From the NCBI GenBank assembly GCA_947460255.1, contig CANHIS010000008.1, forward strand, positions 1 to 64,000: DNA of 64,000 nt, written 5' to 3'. Source of the DNA: Bacteroidota bacterium. Its GTDB lineage: Bacteria; Bacteroidota; Bacteroidia; M30B66. Below, piece after piece: positions 17,024-26,269 of this stretch. The first letter of the stretch is position 1, and each line of letters begins with the position of its first letter. Both the position numbers and the translations under genes were made by a program. The notes beneath the pieces were generated by a model that was given only the letters and a program-made list of their open reading frames with translations, was not told where the DNA came from and made no database searches.

Positions 17024-17636
17024 ACTAACTGAAGCACAGATCTACTATTTGAACAACTTGATCTGCAGTAAGATTGAAAGTAAAACCCTACGTTCTGAAA
17101 TCCTTGACCATTGTTGCTGCAGTATTGAGTCGCTGATGGAAAAAGGAAAAAGTTTTGATGAGGCGTGCCAAGAAGCCCTTTGTTTATTACATCCAGCAGG
17201 GCTATCGAAAATTGAAATGGATGTTCATTTTGCTTTAAACCAATTAATCCCTCTCTTTATGAAAAAGCTCCTGTATTTATCTGGATTTATTGCCACCTTC
17301 TCTCTCGGTGTCGGAATGCTTTTCCGCTTTATGCATTGGCCGCGAGCCGATGAGTTACTTATTGCAGGTAATTTATTTCTGATGTTTACCATGCTAAGTT
17401 TACTTACTCAACTTTTGCGCTTTCCTGCTGCATTTCAAGGCCTTACATATGCTAGAACATTGAGTGGAGTTATTGCAGGAATATTAATCGCTGTGGGTTC
17501 TATTTTTAAAATTTTTCACTGGCCAACTGCAAATATTCAGTTTATTGTAGGTATGGTAATTCTGACTGTGGTGTTTATCCCCTTGTTTTTCTGGCAACTC
17601 TATCAGCGCGAAATGCGCAGCAGTGCCGCAGCTTAA
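17016..17636 (+). CDS. PadR-coupled membrane protein with duplicated GldL-like 'HWP' hairpin
   Basis: 206 aa. The N-terminal 80 residues are soluble and helical with a Cys-rich 'LDHCCCSIESL' and resemble the DUF1700/HAAS-type domains often paired with PadR regulators. After this come four hydrophobic segments in two repeated halves, each carrying a motif at the loop: 'LFRFMHWPRADELLIAGN' and 'IFKIFHWPTANIQFIVGM'. The 'FKxxHWP' motif also occurs in the gliding motor protein GldL, although GldL has a different length and context. The ATG overlaps the PadR stop (ATGGTTGA). Function unknown; a membrane sensor or a partner that sequesters PadR is possible. Confidence 0.75.
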   Translation: MVELTEAQIYYLNNLICSKIESKTLRSEILDHCCCSIESLMEKGKSFDEACQEALCLLHPAGLSKIEMDVHFALNQLIPLFMKKLLYLSGFIATFSLGVGMLFRFMHWPRADELLIAGNLFLMFTMLSLLTQLLRFPAAFQGLTYARTLSGVIAGILIAVGSIFKIFHWPTANIQFIVGMVILTVVFIPLFFWQLYQREMRSSAAA

Positions 17637-17651
17637 TTTCCTGCAAAAGAG

Positions 17652-17686
17652 AAAAGCCCTGCTGTAGGTTTTGAGCAGGGCTTTTT
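17652..17686 (+). terminator. Intrinsic terminator after the PadR operon
   Basis: AAAAGCCCTGCT pairs perfectly with AGCAGGGCTTTT across a 10-base loop, followed by T. It lies 15 bases after the membrane protein stop. Confidence 0.93.
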
Positions 17687-17884
17687 ATTGGAAATAAGGT
17701 GGACAAGGCATTGAGGATTGCTACACATTTTCAACATGAAAGGATCCCAAAAGATAAAATCTGTAAACGTGTTTCATAAAGTGATTTTACGGCTACACAA
17801 CTATCTGCTCGGGTAACAACGTGTTCTCCTTAATTTGGAAGATACAACTAATAAGGCACCTGAATTATTTAACCCTACTGGTAG

Positions 17885-18862
17885 TTATTTAAGAAACAAT
17901 TCTGCAATCTGAACAGCATTTGTTGCAGCACCTTTGCGGAGATTGTCGGATACAACCCACATGTTGAGCGTGTTCGGCTGACTTTCATCGCGGCGCAAGC
18001 GACCCACAAAAACTTCATCGCGGTTGTGCGCCGTAAGCGGCATCGGATAAATTTTTTCGGAGGGGTCGTCTTGTAAAACGACACCCGGCATTTCGGAAAG
18101 CAATTGACGCACTTCGGTAAGATCGAAGTCGGATTTGAACTCTACATTCACTGATTCGGAATGACCGCCTACGACAGGTATACGCACTGTTGTAGCGGTT
18201 ATACGGATATTTTGGTCGCCTAAGATCTTGCGCGTTTCATTTACCATCTTCATCTCTTCTTTGGTGTACCCATTGTCGAGAAAAACATCCACTTGCGGAA
18301 TCACATTTAGGTCGATTTTGTAGGGATAGGCCATTTCTCCAACAATACCATTTCGTTCGTCCATGAGTTGGTTAACTGCTTTTACACCTGTTCCTGTAAC
18401 GCTTTGGTAGGTAGACACCACAATGCGCTCAATGCCGTATCTGTCGTACAAAGGCTTTAAGGCAAGCACCATTTGGATGGTTGAGCAATTCGGATTGGCA
18501 ATGATCATATCATCATTCGTTAACAATTCACCGTTAACCTCAGGAACGATAAGCTTTTTAGAGGGATCCATTCGCCAAGCTGATGAATTGTCGATCACGC
18601 GGATACCCGCCATAGCATAGCGGGGTGCCCATTCCAATGAAGTGCTTCCCCCGGCCGAAAACAAGGCTAGATCAGGCTTAGCGGCGATTGCGGCTTCATG
18701 GTTAACAACAGTGTAGGTTCGGCCCGAAAATTCGATTTTTTTTCCCGCGGAGCGGTCCGAAGCAACCGGAATAAGCTCACTTACAGGAAATTGTCGCTCT
18801 GCTAACACTTCCAACATTTTGCTTCCTACCAAGCCGGTAGCTCCTACAACAGCAACTTTCAT
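17885..18862 (-). CDS. asd: Aspartate-semialdehyde dehydrogenase
   Basis: 325 aa. Reduces aspartyl-4-phosphate to aspartate semialdehyde, the branch point to lysine/diaminopimelate, threonine and methionine. NADP-binding 'GATGLVGSKMLEVL' is at residues 7-20, the catalytic Cys126 lies in 'ANPNCSTIQ', and further family motifs are 'STYQSVTGTG' and 'GGHSESVNVEF'. Length is typical of the bacterial type. It stands alone between a terminator-bounded region and a divergent T9SS gene, so it is probably monocistronic. Confidence 0.96.
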   Translation of the reverse strand: MKVAVVGATGLVGSKMLEVLAERQFPVSELIPVASDRSAGKKIEFSGRTYTVVNHEAAIAAKPDLALFSAGGSTSLEWAPRYAMAGIRVIDNSSAWRMDPSKKLIVPEVNGELLTNDDMIIANPNCSTIQMVLALKPLYDRYGIERIVVSTYQSVTGTGVKAVNQLMDERNGIVGEMAYPYKIDLNVIPQVDVFLDNGYTKEEMKMVNETRKILGDQNIRITATTVRIPVVGGHSESVNVEFKSDFDLTEVRQLLSEMPGVVLQDDPSEKIYPMPLTAHNRDEVFVGRLRRDESQPNTLNMWVVSDNLRKGAATNAVQIAELFLK

Positions 18863-18970
18863 TCTTAACGTTTAGTTTGAATTGTTTCCTTTATTTTGGT
18901 CGATTATTGGCAAGCCGTTTTTTGAACGTCGTCCTGCCACAAAAGTAAAACCTTAACCCGGTACAGAATT

Positions 18971-21598
18971 ATGCTGCTGAGGATTTTTATTTGCTTGATG
19001 CTTTGCTGCTCTTTCAGCACGGTTAACGCACAATTCACCGAGAATTTCTCCGATGGAAATCTCGATGTCGATCCTACATGGACAGGCGACACTGATGAAT
19101 TTTTAATCGATGCAGCTTTCGACCTGCAAAGCAATGGCGATACAATTTCCTCAACGAACCGAGAAATTTACATTTCCACCCCTTCAACAGCCATTAACGA
19201 TACACAGTGGGAATTCTTTGTGAACCCTAAGGTTTCTACATCCTCGAACAACCGAATGGATGTGTTCTTAACCTCCGACCTTGCGCAACTTACTGGCGAT
19301 AACAGAGGCTATTTTGTAAGAATTGGAGGGACGCCCGACGAAGTTGCGCTGTTTAGAAAGGATGGAACAGGCAACGAAACCTATGTCATCAATGGTGTAA
19401 CCGGCGCGATCAATAGTTCTTCAACAAATCCAACAAAGGTCAAGGTAACACGCGATGCATCTGGCAACTGGACACTTTTTGCTGATTACGAAGGTTCGGG
19501 ATTGTTGTATAACCTTATTGGAACCGCCAACGATGTAACCTACACCAGTTCTGCTCATTTTGGATTGTTGGTTCGGTATTCAAATGCCAACCGTCAGAAA
19601 TATTATTTCGACGATGTGTATGTGGGAGAAATTATCGTCGATAACACGCCTCCTACTTTGCTACAGTTAAATGTAAGCGGTCCTCAAAATTTAGAGTTGG
19701 TATTTTCAGAAAATGTTGAAGAGAATTCTGCCCAACGCGATTCCAATTATTTGGCTTCTGATGGATTAGAATATCCTGATACTAGCATCCGAAATTCTTC
19801 ACTTTTTGCGAGGGTAAACCTCGGATTTGGAACTCCATTTACTGAAGGGCAGACCTACACCTTGGAAATTTCTGGAGTAAAAGATTTGGCGGGGAACACC
19901 ATTGCAACCACCACCCGCACGTTCGTGTATTACCGTGCAAAACCTTATGATATCGTGATCAATGAGATCATGGCCGATCCAACGCCAGAGGTGCTACAGC
20001 CTGACGCAGAATGGATTGAGCTGTTTAACAGGACGCCTTACCCAATCAATCTTGAAAACTGGACCTTGAAGGTCAACACCACCGAAAGGACGATTCCTGC
20101 GGTTACAATTCTGCCTGATAGCTTCCTTGTACTTACCAGTTTGAGTGGCTTTGAAGCATATTTTGGTGCGGTTGCCGTGAAGGATGTGCCTTCTTTCCCA
20201 GGTTTGACCAATACTGGAGCAGCGGTTTCACTGATCGATCCAACGAACGAAGTAATTTCTAGCGTTACATACTCAGATCAGTGGTACAACGACAATGTGA
20301 AGAACCTCGGCGGCTGGTCGCTCGAGCAAATTTCACCCCTCAAACCTTGCGAAGGAACTACCAATTGGACAGCTTCGAACGATCCAGGTGGAGCAACTCC
20401 CGGCCGACAAAATTCAGTTTACCAAAATGCTGATGATGCCATATCACCAGAGATTTCGCGGATAGTTCTTGTTACCAACGATACAATTAGAGTATTCTTC
20501 AACGAATCTGTTCCCGCAGAAAGTGCGTCCAACCTCAACGCTTATTCAATCGACAATGGCATAGGATCTCCGGTGGGCATTGTACTTTACCCACCAGATT
20601 TCAAATCGGTGAAATTGGCATTACCAACAGCTGTTTCATCCGGAATAATTTACACTTTAACTATCGGAGACACACTGCGCGATTGCGTTGGAAATCCTTT
20701 CAATACATCGAAAAGTGGAAGATTTGCAGTTCCTGAACAAGTTGCGCCAAATGATATTGTGATCAATGAAATCCTCACAGATCCACGTGAAAACGGTAGC
20801 GACTTTATTGAGCTTTATAACCGTTCTAACAAGATAATCGATTTGGCATCTTTGGTGATTAGCAACCAAGACACGATCGACAATGTGCTTGAAGGCGCTG
20901 AGCAAATTGCCCCTGAAGGCTACTTGATGTTTCCAGGAGAATACTTGGTGATCAGTGAAGAAGTAGATGCCGTGAAATCGGAATATTCGACCACCGATCC
21001 GAACGCATTTCTTCAAATGCTCGACTTCCCATCATTCAACAATGAAGACGGAATTGTAGTGCTTTCGACCCTTTCCAACAGCGAAATTATTGACCGTAGA
21101 ATTTACTTTCCAGATTTGCATTTTGCGCTTCTCAACACACTCGATGGAGTAAGTTTGGAAAGAATCAACTTCGATCGCCCATCATCAGACAATACCAATT
21201 GGAGTTCTGCCTCATCGCAGGTTGGATATGCAACGCCTGGTTACAGAAATTCTCAGTTTGCCCTTATCAGTGAAGCCCAAACTGGCGATCTTTCAATTTC
21301 ACCTGAAACATTTTCGCCTGATAACGATGGCTTCGATGATGTGCTCAACATTGCTTATCGTTTTGATCAGCCAGGATATACAGGCACTTTTGCCATTTAC
21401 GATTCGAAAGGCCGATTGGTGAAGTATGTAGCTAGAGCTCAATTGCTCGGCACAGAAGGCACCTTAAGCTGGAATGGCATCAATGAAGAAAACGAAAAAG
21501 CAGGCATCGGGATTTACATTGTTTACATGGAAGCGTTTGATCTTCAGGGCAATGTTGTGAAAATCAAGAAGCCTTGTGTTGTCGCTTCAAAACTGTAA
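18971..21598 (+). CDS. Large secreted lamin-tail-domain protein with T9SS C-terminal signal
   Basis: 875 aa, signal peptide 'MLLRIFICLMLCCSFSTVNAQF'. Residues about 20-210 form a jelly-roll-like N-terminal domain; then alternate Ig-like SbsA-type segments ('PTLLQLNVSGPQNLELVFSENV', 'IVLVTNDTIRVFFNESVP') and two lamin tail domains ('DIVINEIMADPTP...EWIELFNRTPYPINLENWTL' and 'DIVINEILTDPRENGSDFIELYNRS'). The C-terminus ('ISPETFSPDNDGFDDVLNIAY...YDSKGRLVKYV...GIYIVYMEAFD') is a T9SS type B-like / FlgD-Ig-like sorting region. Surface or secreted protein; ligand unknown. It stands alone, divergent from asd. Confidence 0.87.
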   Translation: MLLRIFICLMLCCSFSTVNAQFTENFSDGNLDVDPTWTGDTDEFLIDAAFDLQSNGDTISSTNREIYISTPSTAINDTQWEFFVNPKVSTSSNNRMDVFLTSDLAQLTGDNRGYFVRIGGTPDEVALFRKDGTGNETYVINGVTGAINSSSTNPTKVKVTRDASGNWTLFADYEGSGLLYNLIGTANDVTYTSSAHFGLLVRYSNANRQKYYFDDVYVGEIIVDNTPPTLLQLNVSGPQNLELVFSENVEENSAQRDSNYLASDGLEYPDTSIRNSSLFARVNLGFGTPFTEGQTYTLEISGVKDLAGNTIATTTRTFVYYRAKPYDIVINEIMADPTPEVLQPDAEWIELFNRTPYPINLENWTLKVNTTERTIPAVTILPDSFLVLTSLSGFEAYFGAVAVKDVPSFPGLTNTGAAVSLIDPTNEVISSVTYSDQWYNDNVKNLGGWSLEQISPLKPCEGTTNWTASNDPGGATPGRQNSVYQNADDAISPEISRIVLVTNDTIRVFFNESVPAESASNLNAYSIDNGIGSPVGIVLYPPDFKSVKLALPTAVSSGIIYTLTIGDTLRDCVGNPFNTSKSGRFAVPEQVAPNDIVINEILTDPRENGSDFIELYNRSNKIIDLASLVISNQDTIDNVLEGAEQIAPEGYLMFPGEYLVISEEVDAVKSEYSTTDPNAFLQMLDFPSFNNEDGIVVLSTLSNSEIIDRRIYFPDLHFALLNTLDGVSLERINFDRPSSDNTNWSSASSQVGYATPGYRNSQFALISEAQTGDLSISPETFSPDNDGFDDVLNIAYRFDQPGYTGTFAIYDSKGRLVKYVARAQLLGTEGTLSWNGINEENEKAGIGIYIVYMEAFDLQGNVVKIKKPCVVASKL

Positions 21599-21604
21599 CA
21601 CGAT

Positions 21605-22381
21605 TTAATCTTTCAAATTTTTATTGAACATCGGGTCGCGCTCTTCGATCACCTTGTACATATCGTTGAAAATGCGCTGCTTCAATGCATCCACATCTTC
21701 GCGTTTGAGTCCTTTGGTTTCGTAAGGACCGAGATATTGTATTTCGATTGTTCCAGGACGCACACTGTAGTTGTCTGAAGGGGTGATTGCCCTTGCATTG
21801 ATAGCGCACATTGCCACAATTGGAAACCCTGACTCAATGCCAAATCGAAATGCTCCATCATAAAATGCATTCAATGGTTTGTCGCCTTTGTTCCTTGTTC
21901 CTTCTGGGAAAATGAAAATTGTCGCTCCGCCTTGTAATTCTTCAAGCATAGCCCTAGAGCTTCTTTCCCGAGATTCTTTAGAACTTCTATCCACCAAAAC
22001 ACACACTGTTGAAAACAGATAACCCAACAAAGGCATTTTCTTCAATTGCACTTTTGCTAAAGGCTTTATCGATGTTGGCATTGTATAAGCGCCGATAAAC
22101 ATGTCGAGGTTCGACCCATGATTTGAAACCACAATACAAGGCAAATGGTTAAATAGGCGCTCTCTATTGTATACTTTGATTCTGATAAATCCTGCAACAA
22201 AAAAGGCCGCCGACCAGAACTTATTTACAGCCATCATTGGCCGCTGAGCCTTCTTTCGGAGGACCAACAAGAACAATGAGCTTAATATTGATGAGCTTAT
22301 GAGAAAGCACAAGAAGATGAAAATCAGCCAAATCCAATATGGAATCAACAGAAAATAGGAGAGTATTCGAACCACGCTCAA
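21605..22381 (-). CDS. plsC: 1-acyl-sn-glycerol-3-phosphate acyltransferase
   Basis: 258 aa membrane-bound acyltransferase that makes phosphatidic acid from lysophosphatidic acid. An N-terminal membrane helix (about 8-40) precedes the HX4D catalytic motif 'SNHGSNLDMF' (His88, Asp93) and the glycerol-phosphate motif 'FPEGTRNKG'. The start codon appears to be a non-ATG codon (TTG-type) and there is no good ATG upstream in frame. Other lysophospholipid or ornithine-lipid acyltransferases share these motifs, so exact substrate is less certain than the family. Its stop lies 6 bases from the end of the convergent T9SS gene. Confidence 0.88.
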   Translation of the reverse strand: MSVVRILSYFLLIPYWIWLIFIFLCFLISSSILSSLFLLVLRKKAQRPMMAVNKFWSAAFFVAGFIRIKVYNRERLFNHLPCIVVSNHGSNLDMFIGAYTMPTSIKPLAKVQLKKMPLLGYLFSTVCVLVDRSSKESRERSSRAMLEELQGGATIFIFPEGTRNKGDKPLNAFYDGAFRFGIESGFPIVAMCAINARAITPSDNYSVRPGTIEIQYLGPYETKGLKREDVDALKQRIFNDMYKVIEERDPMFNKNLKD

Positions 22382-22501
22382 ATGTATTGAATGTCGCGAA
22401 AGTAGATTTGAATTGATGAATATTTAATCGAAACACTGGAATTTAACATTTGCTGTTGATGGGATTTTGAGAATATCCGACATTTCGGCATCGAAAGAAT
22501 G

Positions 22502-22509
22502 TACTTTTA
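22502..22509 (+). promoter_or_regulatory. Near-consensus promoter box before the FAD oxidoreductase
   Basis: TACTTTTA (TAnnTTTG with the last base changed) lies exactly four bases before the GTG start at 22514, the same spacing as at 16667 and 33637. Confidence 0.35.
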
Positions 22510-22513
22510 GCCT

Positions 22514-23569
22514 GTGATTACTGAAATTTTAATCGTTGGACAAGGGCTCGCAGGAACTACGCTTGCGATGCAGTTGCATCAAGCAGAAATTCCTTTTTTG
22601 GTGATCGATGATCCTACTATTTCTCGCTCATCACGTGTGGCTGCCGGTCTGTTTAATCCTGTAGTTTTTAGACGAATGAACTTAGGTTGGCGAACAGATG
22701 AGTGTTTGCCAGAAGCTATTTCATTTTACCAGTCGATTGAGGCCATCACAGGGAAATCATTCTGTCACCCAATCGGATTGCATCGAATTCATGGTTCCGA
22801 CGATGAGCGCCAACTTTGGGAAACCAGAATGCAGGAGGACGGATGGCTAAATCACATCGAAAGTTCAGAACCGGCATTAAAAAAACCTTGGTTCAAACAA
22901 CCTTTTGATGGAGCGCCCGTGCATTCTGCTGGCTTTGTTTCCACATTAGAATATCTTGGCGCTGCTAGGATTTGGTTGAAAGATCAAAATTTGCTCATCG
23001 AAGCAGCATTCAGATACGAAGACCTCAACTGTTCGGAACCACTGCTGAAATGGAAAGACATACAATGTGCAGAGGTCGTTTTTTGCGAAGGCTACAAACT
23101 AAACGAAAACCCCTGGTTCCCAGAAGTCTACTTAAACCCAGCAAAGGGAGAATTACTGATTATTGAAGCTCCCGACCTACCTCAAGAAATCTTCAATGGA
23201 AAGGTCTATGGCGTTCCGCTGGGAAACCACCAATTCAGAGTTGGTTCTACTTATACTTGGAACCAAGATCATGCAGAACCAACAGAAGAGAAGAAGCAGG
23301 AACTAATCAACATTCTGCAAAAAATGCTCAATGTACCCTTCAAAGTGATTGATCATTTTGCGGGAATTCGTCCAACGGTTACAGATCGAAGACCAGTTTT
23401 TGGCCCATCGTCGATACATCCCGACATCTACACATTTAACGGCCTAGGAACGAAGGGAGTTGTTCTTGCGCCCCTGCTTGCAAAGGAAATTGCCCAGTAC
23501 TTTCTAAACGGCACGCCTATTCCCGAAGATTACGCTATAGAACGTTTTCAATGGAAACCGCTGCACTAA
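22514..23569 (+). CDS. FAD-dependent amino-acid oxidase-like oxidoreductase (DAO family)
   Basis: 351 aa with GTG start. N-terminal Rossmann motif 'ILIVGQGLAGTTLAMQLHQAEIPFLVID' and a C-terminal DAO-type FAD segment 'AGIRPTVTDRRPVFGPSSIHPDIYTFNGLGTKGVVLAPLLAKEIAQYF'. This is the glycine oxidase / sarcosine oxidase superfamily; the substrate is not predictable. It overlaps the following acyltransferase gene by 19 bases, so the two are coupled. The start is supported by the Rossmann fold beginning at residue 5 and by a promoter-like box four bases upstream. Confidence 0.85.
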   Translation: MITEILIVGQGLAGTTLAMQLHQAEIPFLVIDDPTISRSSRVAAGLFNPVVFRRMNLGWRTDECLPEAISFYQSIEAITGKSFCHPIGLHRIHGSDDERQLWETRMQEDGWLNHIESSEPALKKPWFKQPFDGAPVHSAGFVSTLEYLGAARIWLKDQNLLIEAAFRYEDLNCSEPLLKWKDIQCAEVVFCEGYKLNENPWFPEVYLNPAKGELLIIEAPDLPQEIFNGKVYGVPLGNHQFRVGSTYTWNQDHAEPTEEKKQELINILQKMLNVPFKVIDHFAGIRPTVTDRRPVFGPSSIHPDIYTFNGLGTKGVVLAPLLAKEIAQYFLNGTPIPEDYAIERFQWKPLH

Positions 23570-24705
23570 ATCACGGACGAACCACTTACTTTGAAAATCT
23601 TGATACCACGAGGTTTATAGGCTTTTTTCATGTGTTTCTCGCCCATTGCTTCTTTACGACAAGTCCGAAGATTGCAGCCTCGCCAGAATTTCATTTGGCA
23701 ACCGTTTCCATCAAAGCTGGATTTCTCGGTTTAGATTACTTCTTTGTGCTTTCATCCTTCCTACTCACTTGGTTGGCCTTGGAAGAAAAACGAAAAATTG
23801 GCGATTTCAATCCCTTTCTCTTCCTTGTTAGACGTGGAATCCGCTTGTGGCCACTGTATTTTCTGATTCTCCTTGCGGTTTACGGCTTCTACCATTTTTT
23901 CGGCAGCTCAATGGGGTTAAAACCCCTCCCTCCCGCCTCCATCTTCCTGCTCTTTATCTCCAACTTTTACATCATCCTCCACGGACAAGACTTCCTCTTT
24001 CTGTTGGTTTTCTTTTGGTCAATCGCTGTTGAAGAACAATTTTACCTCATCTGGGCTGTAGTGCTCAAATTCCTTCAGAAACACCTTGTTCGTGTAAGTT
24101 TCTTGATGATCCTCGCTTCGCTGGCATTTCGCTTCATCTACCGAAACGAAAGCCACACCTTGAGTTTTCACACACTCAGTGTTGTAGGCAATTTCGGAAT
24201 GGGCGCTTTGGCCGCAACGATGGCGTTTCGATCATCCGCATTTCGCGGCCTGTTTATAAATATCTCTAGAACAACAAGCACTTTAGTTTATTTGCTTCTG
24301 CTCTTGCTCTTGGTTTACTATTTCAGGTGGTTCAATGATGGCTTTATGCTCGTTTTTGAAAAGCTGATCTTCTCTTGTTTTTTCGTGTATTTGATCATGG
24401 AGCAGAGCTTTGCAAAAAAACCGCTCATCGCTTTCGGACAATTTAAAACGCTCAGCTATTTAGGCCAACTTTCTTTGGGTTTGTATTGTTATCATGGCGT
24501 GGTTTTGACACTACTTTTACCTCTGATGAAGTCGAACGGATTGGCAGAAAGACCATTACAAGTATTCTTGATCAACCCGATGCTGATTTTTCTTCTCACG
24601 TTATTGCTCGCCGTTGGAAGCTATGAAGTGTTCGAAAAGCGAATTCATGGCCTGAGACGATATTTTTATCCTTCCAAAAACAACCTTCAAAGCACCCGAA
24701 AATGA
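23551..24705 (+). CDS. Acyltransferase family 3 (OafA/YrhL-like) membrane protein
   Basis: 384 aa with about ten transmembrane helices. The N-terminus carries the family motif ('ENLDTTRFIGFFHVFLAHCFF', with the His thought to be catalytic) and 'GLDYFFVLSSFLLTWL', and mid-protein 'WSIAVEEQFYLIWAV' is highly typical. These enzymes O-acylate sugars of lipopolysaccharide, peptidoglycan or exopolysaccharide from the cytoplasmic membrane. It overlaps both neighbours (19 bases with the FAD oxidoreductase, ATGA with the PLP enzyme). Acceptor unknown. Confidence 0.9.
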   Translation: METAALNHGRTTYFENLDTTRFIGFFHVFLAHCFFTTSPKIAASPEFHLATVSIKAGFLGLDYFFVLSSFLLTWLALEEKRKIGDFNPFLFLVRRGIRLWPLYFLILLAVYGFYHFFGSSMGLKPLPPASIFLLFISNFYIILHGQDFLFLLVFFWSIAVEEQFYLIWAVVLKFLQKHLVRVSFLMILASLAFRFIYRNESHTLSFHTLSVVGNFGMGALAATMAFRSSAFRGLFINISRTTSTLVYLLLLLLLVYYFRWFNDGFMLVFEKLIFSCFFVYLIMEQSFAKKPLIAFGQFKTLSYLGQLSLGLYCYHGVVLTLLLPLMKSNGLAERPLQVFLINPMLIFLLTLLLAVGSYEVFEKRIHGLRRYFYPSKNNLQSTRK

Positions 24706-25868
24706 AAGACGATTTGTCGAATATTCTCACCGCCTTGGGCGAAAACCGTGAAGATTACTACAATGCTGTTTCTCCAGTGATTGCACAAACATCCAATTTT
24801 TCGTTCAAGACCGTAGCAGAGATGCGAACTGCTTTGCAGGATGAATTTGGGACACCGTTCTACACAAGGGGTTTTAATCCAACTGTGAATATTTTAAGAC
24901 AGAAACTGGCTGCGTTGGAAGGTTGTGAAGACGCTTTGGTTTGCGGGAGTGGGTCGGCGGCGGTTTCAACCGCAGTGATGGGCTTTTTGAAGGCTGGCGA
25001 CCATGTGATTTGTGTGCAGAAACCCTACAGTTGGACGTACAAATTGCTCAACGGGATGCTCCGCAGATTTGGTGTGGAAACGACTTTCATTGATGGAACT
25101 GAAATCCAAAACTTCGAAGCCGCACTGCAACCAAACACGCGGATGGTTTTCATCGAAAGTCCCAACTCGATGACATTTGAAATGCAGGATATTCGGGCTG
25201 TAGCTGCATTTGCTAAAAGAAACAACCTCATCAGTTTGATCGACAATAGCTATGCGTCACCACTATTTCAGAAGCCGCATCTAATGGGCATTGACTTAGT
25301 GGTGCATTCTGCAACAAAATTTCTGAACGGACATTCAGACGTTGTAGCAGGGGCAATTTGTGGCAGCAAAGCCCACATCCAACAACTGTTTGCGAACGAT
25401 TGGATGACACTTGGACCTTCTATTTCTCCCAATGATGCTTGGTTGCTCATTCGAGGATTGAGAACATTGGAACTACGTGCAAATCGATCAGCCGATACAG
25501 CTGAAAAAATAGTTCCCATCCTACAAAATCACCCAAAAGTTGAGAATGTTTACTGGCCGTTCTCACCAACGAACCCTCAAGAAAAACTTGCCAAATCGCA
25601 AATGACAAGATGTTCGGGCATGTTTAGTTTGGCCATCAAAACAAACGATGCGAAGGGTGTTGAACGCTTTTGCGATAATCTCAACCATTTCCTTTTGGCC
25701 TGCTCTTGGGGAGGATATGAATCGCTGGCGTTTCCTGTGTGCGGTTTAGCACAGTCTGTGTCTTACACAAACTCTCCAGTTCCTTGGAATTTAGTGAGGA
25801 TGTACGTGGGCATCGAAGATCCTGATATGCTACTACAGGATTTGCTTCAAGCCTTGGATAAAGTTTGA
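24702..25868 (+). CDS. PLP-dependent trans-sulfuration enzyme (cystathionine gamma-synthase/lyase-like)
   Basis: 388 aa Cys/Met metabolism PLP enzyme. The PLP lysine is about Lys206 in 'VVHSATKFLNGHSDVVAG'; other family marks are 'GSGSAAVSTAVMGFLKAGDHVI', 'IESPNSMTFEMQDI' and 'IDNSYASPLFQKP'. It acts on cystathionine, homoserine esters or methionine; the exact reaction (CGS, CGL, CBL or MGL) is not decidable by eye. The loop usually reading 'YGGTY' is 'YSWTY', an uncommon variant. Third gene of an overlapping operon (ATGA with the acyltransferase). Confidence 0.88.
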   Translation: MKDDLSNILTALGENREDYYNAVSPVIAQTSNFSFKTVAEMRTALQDEFGTPFYTRGFNPTVNILRQKLAALEGCEDALVCGSGSAAVSTAVMGFLKAGDHVICVQKPYSWTYKLLNGMLRRFGVETTFIDGTEIQNFEAALQPNTRMVFIESPNSMTFEMQDIRAVAAFAKRNNLISLIDNSYASPLFQKPHLMGIDLVVHSATKFLNGHSDVVAGAICGSKAHIQQLFANDWMTLGPSISPNDAWLLIRGLRTLELRANRSADTAEKIVPILQNHPKVENVYWPFSPTNPQEKLAKSQMTRCSGMFSLAIKTNDAKGVERFCDNLNHFLLACSWGGYESLAFPVCGLAQSVSYTNSPVPWNLVRMYVGIEDPDMLLQDLLQALDKV

Positions 25869-25929
25869 TAGCAAGGTCGTTTTGAACCTTTTTTGAAAGG
25901 ATTTGTTTGAAAAGCACAGAACAAAATCC

Positions 25930-26211
25930 ATGACAGAACTGAAAACGCTTAGCCTGCAAGACATCGATCGGATTATCGAAATGGCTTGGGAAGACAGAAC
26001 GCCGTTTGATGCGATTTTCAATCAGTTCGGACTGCGTGAAGATGATGTTAAAGCACTCATGAAAAGAGAGCTTCACCCAAACAATTGGAGAAAGTGGAGA
26101 GAACGCGTGCATGGAAGAATTACCAAACACCGAGCCTTAAGAGATCCCGAAATGTCGAGGTTCAAATGCACCATGCAGAAATCAACTGGCAACAGAATCA
26201 GTAAACGTTGA
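25930..26211 (+). CDS. DUF2805 / TIGR03643 family small protein
   Basis: 93 aa from the ATG at 25930 (MTELKTLSLQDIDRIIEMAWEDRTPFDAI); the track ORF uses an upstream TTG. The N-terminal half looks like a small helix-turn-helix-type fold ('IFNQFGLREDDVKALMKRELHPNNWRKWRERV') followed by a very basic tail ('GRITKHRALRDPEMSRFKCTMQKSTGNRISKR'). This matches the TIGR03643 family, small conserved proteins of unknown function that I recall being frequent near photolyase genes. A nucleic-acid-binding role is suggested by charge only. It lies between the PLP enzyme and threonine dehydrogenase. Confidence 0.8.
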   Translation: MTELKTLSLQDIDRIIEMAWEDRTPFDAIFNQFGLREDDVKALMKRELHPNNWRKWRERVHGRITKHRALRDPEMSRFKCTMQKSTGNRISKR

Positions 26212-26269
26212 TGCCAATTGATGATGTGCGGTTTTTTTTACCTTTAGAGCCCCAAAATCATCACAAATT

